A stretch of 64,000 nt of DNA, taken from positions 54,230,518-54,294,517 of the forward strand of contig OZ026622.1 of NCBI GenBank assembly GCA_964020975.1, given 5' to 3'. Below the pieces are notes generated by a model, which worked only from the letters and a program-made list of their open reading frames with translations, was not told the DNA's origin and did no database searches. The stretch comes from Hermodice carunculata (lineage: Eukaryota > Annelida > Polychaeta > Eunicida > Amphinomidae). Below, piece after piece: positions 1-13,100 of the stretch. A program made the translations under genes and the position numbers. Position 1 is the stretch's first letter, and every line of letters begins with the position of its first letter.

Positions 1-602
1 TACCAGTTACAACTTATCTTGAAATTAAGATCCTTACAGATCAATTTGTAATTAAAACCAAAGTTTGTTTACTGACACAAAAGTGCAACTGACGAGGCAC
101 TATCCGGCTACCTTTTGTTTTCTTTCTACCAACAGGAAAGATCCCAGGTACATATGGCTTGGATAAAGGACTGGTTTCTGCTGGTGACCAAATTAATTCC
201 TCCCCAATGAGGTGTGTGCTATCATCACAGAGTAAAGATTGTTTGCAGGATAATCCTGGCTTTATCAATCAGGAAATCCAAGGTAAACATTCCTGCCAAA
301 TTTCATTGGCAACATTGAAGGGTGGGAGGCTGGTTTCTGTGAGCCAAAGATACGGTGCCTCCAGCCAGATGGCCTGGTCTTATCTGGGCCATTAACCTGT
401 GTATTGTGATCACATTTCCTGTTATTCCTAGCTAAACACAGCAATAAGCACATTCTATCTGCCAAGTTTTGATACTTACTTTGTTACATACCTTGCATGC
501 TACAGGGAGACACAATGGTTAACTTTCCTTTTTACTGCCCATGGGGAGAGACATGTAAAGCAGTCATGTCTATGTGTGTGTTTGTGTCAGTGATCTTCTA
601 TT

Positions 603-605
<3 letters not shown>

Positions 606-668
<63 letters not shown>

Positions 669-683
669 TGAAAAGTTTGCATG

Positions 684-761
<78 letters not shown>

Positions 762-811
762 GAAACAGAGAGAGAGAGAGAGAGAGACAGAGAGAGAAAC
801 AGAGAGTTTAT
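606..811. repeat. Compound microsatellite (TG)n-(GA)n-(CAGA)n-(GA)n
   Basis: Directly visible. It makes long low-complexity open frames on both strands that are not genes. Confidence 0.95.
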
Positions 812-1730
812 TTCAGACACAAAAACATGGTACATGGAACAAGTGCAATAATATACAAGTGAGGAATAAAAAAAAATAAGATGCAGTTAGAGAGTAAAAA
901 TCGAACTCTGTTTACCAGAATATTACTCCAAGAAAAGCAGTATGAAAGCTGGATCACCTATTTTTTTTTTCTTTTTTTTTTTTTGGGGGGGGGGGGTGGC
1001 TTTTGCTTTTGATAGTTTTATCACAAAGCTAGAAGCAACAAACAGTACAATTTATGCAAACAAAGCAAAAGAAAGATCTTTCCTTTGTATTGTTTTCACC
1101 AACAGCAGCATGTCCTTGGCTACAATTTGCCTCGTGTTTTTTGACCAAACAATGTTGAAGCATATTGCAACAGAGGCATGGGCTGAAAGGAGGGTACAAA
1201 TTGAGGAACCTGCTCTATCTAGCCAGGAGATATGGTCAGGCTAATGATCTGATAAAGACCACCTACCGGAACTACCCTGGGAGAATAAGGAAAACTAAAT
1301 ATATTTCCATTGGCAGATACCCTTTTACATTGACATCTATCACCTATCTAGACAGGATCACGTAATATTTACAGAGATCATACAGGATGACAGAAATTTA
1401 AAGGAAGAGAATGTATAAAATATCAGGATAGCCATCTTGAAAACTTTGATTCATATCACTGTAACCTATCCCCCCATCAGTGTTTGGGCTTACAAATGTA
1501 TGCTCAGTTGTAATGTATACTTACATAATTGTTAATTGCTAATTTCTAGTTGTGTTTTTATTTTTACACTTTTTGTGGTTGAATTAAATCTAAAAATTTA
1601 AAGATACATTACACAACAAATTCTGTGACTGTAGGTTGAACTGCTACTCTGCATCTCAAATAAAGCAATTTTAGGGTAAAATTGTATGCATTTTGATTTT
1701 CAGTCATTTTCTTACTGGAATTTATTTGGC

Positions 1731-1736
1731 GACAAG
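1731..1736 (-). terminator. Candidate poly(A) signal of the C2 gene
   Basis: First AATAAA found on the minus strand after the stop codon, giving a 3' UTR of about 0.7 kb. No transcript evidence supports it. Confidence 0.3.
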
Positions 1737-2007
1737 TATTCTTTTTGTTAAGTCATGAACTTAGGATTTCACAAACTGGTCAACTTGTTTGACATACTAA
1801 GAAATTCTTACACATTGATATAAAGTAATTTAGAGTATATGAATTTCCTCTGCTGTTTGTTTAAAGCCATGAACAGTTTTCTACTCAGGTAATCCACAAC
1901 AGATTTTAGAAACTGTATGTAATGTACAAGAAATACTTAAATAAAGTATGGGCCCATGACTTTGATAACAAATTTAAATACCCATTTGTGAAATGGCTAC
2001 CGTATAA

Positions 2008-2124
2008 AAAAAACAAAAACAAAAACAAAAAAAAGCAAACAAACAAAAAAACAAAAACAAAAAAAAAACAAAAAACCCACAAAAAAATAAACACAAAAGC
2101 AAAAAAAAAAAAATAAAAAAAAAA
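2008..2124. repeat. A-rich (A4-8 C) tract
   Basis: Runs of A broken by single C. Low complexity. Confidence 0.9.
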
Positions 2125-2420
2125 GGAAAACAAAATAAGCACACATTATAAATAATTATCAACTGAAAGAAAGTAAAATCATTACAAATGACAAATTTTC
2201 AATATGTCCCTTCTTCAAACAGACAAAATTATAAAAATCTGCATAAAATACTGAATCAAAGAAGTACAAATAAAACTATGCTGCTTTGTTAACATTCAGT
2301 TGATGCTGGGTATCCACGATGTGGCCAGCACTCATGGAATCACAAGATCACACTCCAATGACAGCAGCTTCCACAACAGACAGATCACATAAAGACAGTG
2401 GTCTGAATGACAGAGGGGAC

Positions 2421-2495
2421 TCAGTACACAGGTATTCCGTTGACGGTTCGCAGTTGAGCTTGTGCCCCGGCCTTGCGACTGGTCACTTTAATCAC
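2421..2495 (-). CDS. C2 gene, terminal exon 8
   Basis: Acceptor tttcag, then 24 codons ending NGIPVY and TGA. It joins exon 7 in phase 0 across a 4.2-kb intron. It was chosen because it is the one short open exon downstream with a good acceptor and coding-like composition. Confidence 0.68.
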   Translation of the reverse strand: MIKVTSRKAGAQAQLRTVNGIPVY

Positions 2496-5400
2496 CTGAA
2501 ACATCACAGTTAATCAGTTGACAAAATGAGGGAGCAAATATAAGAACTGGTGGGATTCACACCATGGGTGCCAAATATTGATACAGGCAAGCTGGTGGAG
2601 AAAGGAAAGAGTGGAGAGAAAGACAAAAGTGCCATCTACTGAGTGCAAGTGGAACTACAAGAAAAACTGCAACCTTGATATAATATTGGAAGTTCTAGTG
2701 TTTACATGAGTGTACAGCCAGATGAACACACAAGCATGCTCGGTATGGAAACCAAGCCATGAAAGTGACAAAATCAGTATGTGATTTCACCGATGCTACA
2801 CAAAAGCCCAGTCAGTGAGGCAGATGCTGGTAGAGTAAACATGGAGAGCACACAAGCCAACACACTATCAGCCAACACCACCACCAAGTACCTGCTGCAG
2901 GGAACCAGACTGTCAACATACACTGTTTAGCAACATTTTTTCTCTATGAAAACCATGACCTAAATAAATGCATCTTCCAACTGGTTGAGATACATTGTCT
3001 GTTGAATTGCATTGTGTCACATACTCCTATTTATGTAAATGCAGGGATTGTTCTGACCATTAGCCACTCGGCCAAATGCTAGTATTTCTTGAGGGTTGGC
3101 CAAAGAAATGTGCAAATGGTTAAAAGACCATAATAAGAATCATTAAAAAAGTATAGCAAAATATTTGTTAATTTTGCATTAATTTCCTAGTTTGGCTACA
3201 ATTGTTTCATTTGTAGATCGACCCATGAAATGTCTAAACTACACTGGCACTTGATCTTTGGCTCAAAAGTATCTGCTCTGTTTTACATCATGTGCAACTA
3301 TCCAGTTCATAAGATATGTTGGGCCAAAGAAATACAATAAATAACTCCAGCATACATATGCTTCACAAGTGCCACAACAATTTTGTAAATACATATATAC
3401 ATACATACATACATGCACAATATTTAAATGACTAATACACTAAAACAGATTAAATTCATTGAGAACATAAACTTGACTGTCAAATAGCATTTAATGGGTG
3501 AAGTATTAAATGTCATCCATGAATAAGTATCATAAATTGAACAGAGCAATTATCAAGGAATGACCACAACTGCACAAGCCTTGTCAAATGATCCTCCATG
3601 ACTTCCAAATTTGTCACTAGGTGGCAGCATCTACAAGTCTATATAACATCCAGTGGATCAAGTTGATCAGCCACCAAGATGCATTGACAATGCTGATGCA
3701 CTTTCATTACAGCAAGTTTTTGGCACACAGAAAATAAAAGGTTTTTTTCCTTTTCTTATGTTTATATTTTAGCTTTTTTCTTTCTTTTTTTCTTCTTTTT
3801 TTTGTACTCAACTGGTCATATTGTTTGTATATGGCAGCGTTATACTGAAGTCTTGTTGTGCCAAAAATGATAGATCATTTGCTCTGCAAACAAATAGCCA
3901 CATGTGCTTCTGTAACTGCCAGGTTACTAGCAGTAGTTGTTTACATGAGTGGAAAATGAGCAAGTTCACACAAAGAGGACCAAAGCATCAAGTTTCTTTG
4001 TGCTCTTTGTAAGTCTGTATACACATGCAATGCTAGTTAAAATAAAAAGACTTACAAAATTGACGCACAAAATTGCAAATTTGTCTCAGAATGCAGAAAA
4101 TTTAATTTTGTCAGGCACTACTTTGTGTGTGCAGTGGGACAGTAAGAGGTTGGGTTGGGATGGCACTCTACAATTGGATGAGATATTTATGGTACTCAAA
4201 AACAACATGTCATGACAGCATTGTGGCAAATGTGATCATCTGAAATTTAAAGTTGCTGTCAGCAAATATATAACAATATGGAGGGATCCCTGTAACAGGT
4301 AATTATATACATTAAACTTTTGGTTCACTTTTTTAGTTTGCTCTTTGAGATTATGCACCAATCCCCCTCCCCCCCCCCCCCCCCCAAAAAAAAGAAATGA
4401 AAAAAAAAATTGAAGAGTGAAGCCTTCCCGAAAATGCTTATTAATACACTTTTTCTTAATGTTATGTATGAATTAAAACGCTACTTTGGTCTGATAACAT
4501 ACATGTAAAATCATGCCAACTTAGATGCTTGAAACAACTGATACCAGAGGACATATGAATTTAAACTATTAATTATGTCTGGCAACATACATGCAACAGG
4601 ATGCCAATTTATTTATTTCAAACAATTGACACCAGAGAGCAGCACATACTGGTATAAAACAATGATCAGTTTGTCCTATTTACCACAGGTGGCAGCACAT
4701 ACTTGACGCCCCAACTGCAGATACCGTCACTTGTGGCCAATCAGCAGTAGGATAGCACAGAACAATAAATAATGTTATGTCCCTGTGCCTTGTAGGTCTG
4801 CATTAACAACCAGATGACAGATCATGAAAGTCTCTTTTGGAAAGCTACAGTACAATCTTGCTTCATTATATATGCAGCATTTTGTACAGGTGAAACTTGA
4901 GTACCTTGTTGAGGTGAACATGCACCAGCTTGGTCCTGACCAGCATCTCTAGTTTTCTTTTTAGCATAAAGAGGGCACTGCAGCTTCTGATGACCACATG
5001 GGTTGAATGTAGCATGTGTAATTTTGTAAACCTGTGATAGCCCTACATTTATAAATTTTTCAGAACAAAGTCATAGTTCCAAAATTTTGCAGTGTTTTAA
5101 AATTTGTGGATCTAATTTGCTTGGGAAAAATACAAAAGATGAAATAATTTACTGTGTATCTAGACACTGTCCATCATATCACTGACATACAAATATTGGC
5201 CCATGTAGCTGAGAGTGAACCAGTTAGACGGAATATGCAATGCCAATTTTTAAAAGTGTCATCTAAAAACACTTTGTACAAGCCATCTGGGACAGAAAAT
5301 CAAATAATGTCGAAAAAAATATTTGACTGATGCAAGGCAGATGAGTAAAATTATTTGTATCTGTCTACAGGGATTTTTCATGATGATGTTTGCCCATCCC

Positions 5401-5623
5401 TGCATGTAATAATAATTCACATTACTTGATTCTTGAGAAAAAAGACAATAGATTTATTCCCAGGTGTTGGAGTGGAAAATTTGTTGCAAGAAAAGAAAAG
5501 AAAAAAAAATTAAATAAAATAAATTTTCAAAAAATAAAATAGAATAGAATAAAATAAAATGAAATAAAATAAAATAAATAAATTTTCAAAAAATAAAATA
5601 GAATAAAATAAAACAAAGTAAAA

Positions 5624-5658
<35 letters not shown>

Positions 5659-7102
5659 ATTAATTAATTAATCAATTAATTAATCAATCAATCAGAGGGT
5701 CACAGAGTGAACCTTCAAATTCTATTCAGTCTTTAAAAACTATTACGAGACTCCACAATGGATGAAAACTTATAAGTTTGCAGAATTCATAGTCACAGCA
5801 TCAGTTACATATTAAGCATGAAAACTTTAAAGTTCCATCGATACAGGCAAGGGTTTAAGGGGCATGCTCAGTACAGCAAACAATCCTGAGCAGGCTTTTT
5901 GTCAGAAACTTTATTTCACCAGTCAAAATTACCAGCAGAATGGAAATTGGGTGCGCACCAAAGGCACAGTCCTGCTAGAGAGGGTCTGGGGACGTGTCTG
6001 TCAAGAAACTTTTTGGACAAGATAAAAGAAAATTGTGCATTCTGGTGCATTTTAGGTCCAAAAATTTATATTAAATACAAGGTAACTTTATGGTGTTATT
6101 TATATTTTGTTAAAATTGACATCACCCCCACCCCCCATAATTTTTCTCTTGTCCAAACTCACAAATACCCGTCCAAGTAATGGGTGCACAGGTGTCAGAC
6201 TTAACCTCTGATTTTGAGTGCTCTGTTACAGATGTGTTATGGAGCTCTTGCCATAGCATTTTACACACTGAAGCTGGACAGGTAAGTTCAGTTGTATGGC
6301 TGTAGAGGGCAGCACATCCTGGTGCAATTGAACATCGAGACATGATTCAATTGTCTGTCTTAACACAAACAATTTGTTATTGTGCACAAAGCCAATTTAA
6401 GGACTTGCTAGGCTTTATGTGAGTTGTTATTGTGCACAAAGCCAATTTAAGGACTTGCTAGGCTTTATGCAATTTTTTTTTTGTTTTGCACAAAGCCAAT
6501 TCAAGGACTTGGTAGGCTTTATGTGAGTTGTTATTGTGCACAAAGCCAATTTAGGGACTTGGTATATTTTATATAATTTGTTTCATGTCAAGTGAGAATT
6601 GTTTACCTCATTCTTCAAAGGTCAAACTTAATGCCAAGAATTGTAAGAGATCAAAAAGAAGCATGCATATAACACAAGTAACGTCCTAAGAACTCACCTT
6701 TGTACCTTCGTGTTGCTGGAAGAGGAATTTGGGGTATCTGAAGGCAGCATGGGCTACCAGGGATTCACGAAACTCTTGTACTGTGGCATGCTGGAAGCGC
6801 TTGTTTCTGATGCGATCATTGTTTTTCTGAAAAGAAAAAACTTTGATGGATAAAGTCAAATGAGAAATGACAACACTTTGACACTGGATAATAAATTTTT
6901 AAGCACCAAACTAATTTCTATGCTGCTTACAGGTTCTTACAACCATCTAAAAAAAGCTAATGAAAGTCTACCCTTTTAGCCTCTGTCATGTTTGCCTCAT
7001 CTGACAAGCAAATGTGCATTTTAAAACATGTAATTTAAGGATATAACAATATTCTTGACATAAAGTGTGTGTTTGATCCGCATCACAGCAAAAATAGAAA
7101 TA

Positions 7103-7161
<59 letters not shown>

Positions 7162-10100
7162 ATGATCCAAATTTCGTGTATTTCTTTCAACTGGTCACAT
7201 TTGAAGAATTCCCTGATTTTTATTTTTAATTCATTCTGCCCTAATGACGCTTTTTGCCGCTAATATCCAAATGTCGCCTGCTAATCGTATTTAACTAATT
7301 TAGTGATTATTTTTCAAAATTTTGGAAAAAACTTGCATGGAAAATCATTCCAAATTATATGCCCATGGTCAACAGTTTTCCTTGGTGCACTCTGGGCGCA
7401 ATGAGCCCAGGGCACACAAAAGAAAGCTGTTGACTTGGTCTTCCATCAGGGTGAAATGAGTTGAAACTTTACAAAAAAAGTCTAACTGCCAGTGCAGTTA
7501 CCCAAATGGTATGGTTTGAGTGAAGCCTACTGTGTTGCCCAGTTTTGGTGTCTTTGCCCCCCCTTAACCACCCTTTCTACTTGTGACCCCCAAGCACCCC
7601 TCTCTAGTTGTGACCCCTAAGCATCCCTTTCTACTTGTGACCCCTTTACACCCTTCTCTACTTGTGACCCCTAAGATACCCTCTTTATTTATCACCCCTA
7701 AGATACCCTCTCTATTTGTCACCCCTAAGCACCCCTCTATACTTATGGCCCCTAAGCATCCATCTCTATTTGTGACCCCTAAGAACCCCTCTCTATTTGT
7801 GACCCCCAAAATTATAAAAGTAGATGCAGTAGTCTAAACTTGACTTTATACAATTTGTTATACATGAACAACACCCTGACAAAACTACAACCTGTTATAC
7901 ATGTACAACACCTTGACCAAATAGAACCTGTTCCACAGGTGCAAGGTACTGACCAATTACAAGTTGTTATACAAGAGACGTGTTAACCTGTAATACATGT
8001 CCAATGTACTCACCAGATCAGCCAGTTCAAAATTCCCATGATACCCTTCTTCTGGGTCAAAATTCTTGAGTTCAATGAGGACCTGCCCCATGGAGTCATT
8101 CTGTCCTCCATGGTCAAAGTCAATGACATGAAGAACTACATACCTGAAACATCCAGCATATCAAAGTCACCAAAAATGGACAGATCTAAACAGTCAAGTG
8201 TAAAGTTTGTAGGCATAGAAAATGTCAGATATACCATTCCACCCTTACAATCCATGACCTTCCTGGACATAGATAAAATACAAAATGCAATAAAACAAAA
8301 GTAGGGATTAACACATGGAACATTTAGTAATATCAACATTATTCTTATTTTGGATACATGAACCATCCTAAACACAGGTCTTAACATAAAGCTGGGCACA
8401 AGCTACAATTAATGTTCATCCCATCCCCACCAATCTACTTTTAAACATTCTTTGATAATTTTTTGTAAGAGTTTTCCATATAAAATGCTACCAATTTTCC
8501 ACAGAGAAAAAAGTTATATTGTGTACATTTTTGACAGAAATTAAAATTTATTCCACATGAAACATGATGAAGTGAAAGACATATTTTACCTGTCTTCAAA
8601 TTCGTCTTGTTGTACTTGGAAGTCAAAGGTGTCATTCCAATCAGGGTTTACCGTGGATTCCTTCACCTGTGACAGCAAGAAGGGACGTCGTGAAGACAGT
8701 GTACAGACACTTAACCTTCTCCTACACAAGTCATCTGCTGTCATGTTTGTATTTAATTTATTCCACCCTAATGATGCCTTTTCCCGCTAATATCTAAATG
8801 TCGTCTGCTAATTGTATTTTACTAATTTAGGGATTATTTTTAAAAATTTTGGAAGAGACTTCCATGGAAGATCATTCCAAATTATATGCCCATGGTCAAC
8901 AGCTTTGCTTAGAGTGTTCTCAGGGGTGCAATGCACCCAGAGCACATGAAGAAAGCTGTTGACTTGGTCTTCTATCAGGGTTGAGTGAGTTACATTCCAT
9001 GTTAACAGACAATGTTTTTGCTGAGATTTGTAGACAAGACTGACCATGATGGCATGACAGGGGTCAATAGCTTTTATTGGCAAAGGGTTAAGCACAATGT
9101 ATCCAACCTGCATCTCAAAAAGCTATTGATGTAGCATTATTCTGACCACAAAAAGGTTCTTGGTCCACATGCACACAAATTCTGAGGTCCAAATGATGAC
9201 TTCCTAGGTTATCAGATTTGGGTAAAAACATATCTCTTCATATATTGACTAAACTTGACAACAACTGGTAAACTAAGGATCATTTTGTCTCCTCCAAAAA
9301 TTAAATTCTAAATAAAACACATGTGAGATATGAACTATGACATGCACACCAAGTTGACATGTTAACTTGGAATGTGCCTAACTTGAAGACAATTTTGCAA
9401 CATACCAAATTTTTAAACTGTATGTTTTAAAAGGAATACTAAACAACACTAATTCTACAGACTATGAAAGAGAGTAAATCCATTTTCTGCTGTGAAGAAT
9501 GCGAACCAGCCACAACAAGCCTAAAAATAAATGATTTGTAGACAAATTTATTTGAAGAATGTTGAGAAATGACAAGATAACCATATTATTTTTTAGCAAT
9601 GCTGGTTTAACCCTTTCTGCCTTAAACCAGCCAAAACTGGCAGGGGGTCAAGTGTTGTCTGCATCAGTGTTTACAACTAATTTCAACAGTAATGAAGAAC
9701 AACTTTACTGAGAATTGTACACCTATGTAGATGAGACCTGTAAGATTATGTGCCCCAGGTCAACAGCTTTCCTTGCCATGGGGTGGGCACTAAGTGGGAA
9801 GGAAAGTTGTTGACTTAATTTTCATTCAAGGGGAAAAGGGTTAAAGATCCCATTTCATCAACTTTTCTGGTTCACCCTTATAACAGGGCCAACAGAGGTA
9901 GGGTTATCCCCCAAACAGGCCTGAGAGGTATGGTTTCTGGTATATTGAACCTAAATGCTTTTTGACACATTGTACTAGTGGTTCATCTGTTATCTACAAG
10001 CATTTTGCTGTCAAATTTTGTCTGAACAGAGAATTTTTGTGCAGGTGCCAAAAATTTTCAAAATATGTGTTTTGATATCAAAGAACACTTGAGCACTGAA

Positions 10101-13100
10101 TCTGCTCTCCTCAGGAGTTTGAAGTCTATTACCCAAACAATATTTCACGTTAATGCAACTGAATGTGTCCTGATCTTTTTGGGTGGGTGGGTGTCAAATT
10201 CCATAATTTTCTTGATCCATCAATCACAATTATGATAGTAAATCAAATGCAGTACATTTGTGCTAATGGCTATCTGATAAGTTTGTATGTGAAAATGGAC
10301 CCATTGGCTAGTCTTCAGACCCTTTTATTGTGGCCAAACACAAATTTGTATGTGATCTTTGGTCCATGACACTCACCTCTGTTTCATAGACCTTGGCAAT
10401 GCCCGGTACTTGTAGCTTGACAAATGGGTTAGGCTTCCTGTCCTGATACTTGTCCATCAGGTTATTGCCTCTGTGTATAGTCACACTCAATGTGTCTGGC
10501 ATTCTATAAGCCAGGGATATCTCCAGGTCGCCTGTTATGTGCAGATCAGTCTGACAACAGCAGAGAATAGCATAAGTTTTCATTGGTAATAATCTAACAT
10601 ATCAAGCATAATTGTTTCAGGATATTTGAGCTAGGCCATACAATATGGAACAAACTCTCTTTGATTTTTTTTTTATGTTCTCAGGGAATAGGACCTGACT
10701 TGAACCGATAACCTTTGCTTCCTGTCACCTACTGGAAAATTAAAAACACACGGACACTCGCATCAATGGCCATTGTTATAGAAAATCTGTTTTGAGGGAA
10801 ACACTTTCATTATTGCATTACAAGTACTTCTCCTGTATGTTTGTACCAAGTTCCTTTGCTGCTCTGTGGTATGACCCTTCGACAGCCTCTATCAATAGTC
10901 ACAGCCTCTATCAATAGTTACAGCCTCTATCATAGTAACAACCTCTATCAATAGTTACAGCCTCTATCAATAGCCACAGCCTCTATCAATAGTTACAGCC
11001 TCTTTCAATAGTTACAGCCTCTTTCAATAGTTACAGCCTCTATCAATAGTTACAGCCTCTATCAATAGTTACAGCCTCTATCATAGTCACAGCCTCTTTC
11101 AATAGTTACAGCCTCTTTCAATAGTTACAGCCTCTATCAATAGTTACAGCCTCTATCATAGTCACAGCCTCTATCAATAGTCACAGCCTCTTTCAATAGT
11201 TACAGCCTCTTTCAATAGTTACAGCCTCTATCAATAGTTACAGCCTCTATCATAGTCACAGCCTCTATCAATAGTCACAGCCTCTTTCAATAGTTACAGC
11301 CTCTTTCAATAGTTACAGCCTCTTTCCATAGTTACAGCCTCTATCATAGTCACAGCCTCTATCAATAGTCACAGCCTCTTTCAATAGTTATAGCCTCTTT
11401 CAATAGTTACAGCCTCTATCATAGTCACAGCCTCTATCATAGTCACAGCCTCTATCAAGAGTCATTAAAACATAATTTCACAGATGATTTGACAGCAGGT
11501 ATTGCATTGTCAATTTTTGCTCTCTGTGCATGTTCACACTGCATAGTTATGCAAAAATGTGGTCATGTATGGCCAGCTGTTTGAGCATTTGATTAATCCA
11601 TAATTAGATATACATGAAAATCTTTTTCACATATGAGTAATTGATTTCACATATGTACAATAATTTAAAATAATTAAATATATGTGAAATAGTTTTACAC
11701 ATATGTGGAAAAGATTTACACATATGTTAAATGGTTTAACACATATGTTTAAATCTTTTTTAAATATGTTAAATAATCATTCAATTCACATATGTGAAAG
11801 TGGCAACATAAATTTGAAAATAAATTATAAATTTTCAGCTGCCTTTTATCTTGAAGCCAGAATCTTCTGACAGCCACTGAAGCAGGTTGTGTAAGGATGT
11901 AGTTCAGTGGCCACCCACCTCTGCCTGCAGTGTAAACCATGCTGTCAGAACAGTGTGCATCTGGAAGTCCAGCACATGTAGATCCACCAGTGCCTCGCCA
12001 ATGAAGTCATCCTGACCCATGATGTCAAAATCCCAAACCTGTAGAATCAGGCGACACTGCGACAACTCCATGTCTGTCATGGGGAAGGCAAAGATTTCAT
12101 GGTATGTTGGATTGAGAGTTTTCTTTGACACTCTAGTCTTCTTGTCGCCTCGTCCTTCTGCATCTGGATGTAGGTATAGCTGAAAAAACACCAATCAGGA
12201 CATTGCAACAGTCATAGGCCCAAGTCTCTTTATAAAGTGTGAGATTTTCTTCTTTTCTTGTCATAAAAATTGCTTGAATTTGCCCATCTGCTGTATTTTA
12301 GACATTGTTTTCTGTGTTAAATGAATATGATTCTCACTTTCTGTCTCTGTTTTCATAAACCCTTTCATTTTCTGTATAGTGTTGTGAACTTAAATTTCTC
12401 AAAAAAATGCAAATTTTGTGAGAAATGAGCATATAGCCTGTCTGTAATAGTGATGAGACCTGCACGTCCCTCGTGATCGACAGGCATCAAACCCCTGCTT
12501 TGTGGCAGGAAATTAATATGCATACTGTGTATTAACCCCACTAGAATCAAATCTTGGGGCCACACCTTACAATGACCAGCAAGGAATGATTTCACGGGGT
12601 TGCAGAATTCTAGTATAGTTTATGTACCTGTTCTCGCTATGTTCCTATTGCTGACAGGGTGGGCATACACACTGTTATTATCACTTGCTAATCTATCTTA
12701 TATATAATGAGTTGCCAGTCTCTGAACTGTAAATTTGGTGCAATGGTGTCTCGCTTTATTTCCCGGCATCTCAGTTACGAGGGTAAACACATATTTGGGT
12801 TCCTTATGCAAAGCAAAAAGTACAATTTTCAGAGAGCGGACACATGTTATATTTTAATAATTACAGAGACCCTAGCTTTTTAGATTTTTCATGAGCTGAT
12901 TTCATGTTTACTTATGTATACAAAAAATGTTTGCCCTGCTGACCCATTCCGAATTTTATCTGTGAGAAGCTTTGAGGACAATTTTTTTCACAAACTCGGC
13001 ACTAGAATTGAAGTGACATATCTTGCACATATTACTTGCCTTTGTCAAGAAACAACAACCTTGTTTAGGTTTTACCAAGAAGGTACAGCTTTGAACTTAA

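Larger units (their letters stand above)
1..2420. other. 3' flank of the C2 gene: simple repeats only
   Basis: Contains a (TG)n/(GA)n/(CAGA)n block, a T/G homopolymer run near 961-996 and an A-rich tract at 2,008-2,124. Short open frames on both strands have no recognisable domain or splice context. Confidence 0.6.
2496..6697. other. Last intron of the C2 gene (4.2 kb)
   Basis: No coding exon seen. Holds T-rich and C-rich homopolymer runs, the A/T-rich microsatellite at 5,488-5,692, a short dispersed repeat near 5,960-6,060 and a 50-bp tandem repeat at 6,372-6,578. Confidence 0.6.

Noticed and set aside
497-879. Long open frames over the TG/GA/CAGA microsatellite
   Set aside because: Low-complexity dinucleotide and tetranucleotide translation on both strands; no domain or splice context.
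7564-7837. Open frames of nine-residue repeats on both strands
   Set aside because: Explained by a stop-free 27-bp minisatellite.
10877-11461. CRISPR-like regular array
   Set aside because: Units are head-to-tail with no unique spacers, and the genome is eukaryotic; it is a minisatellite.
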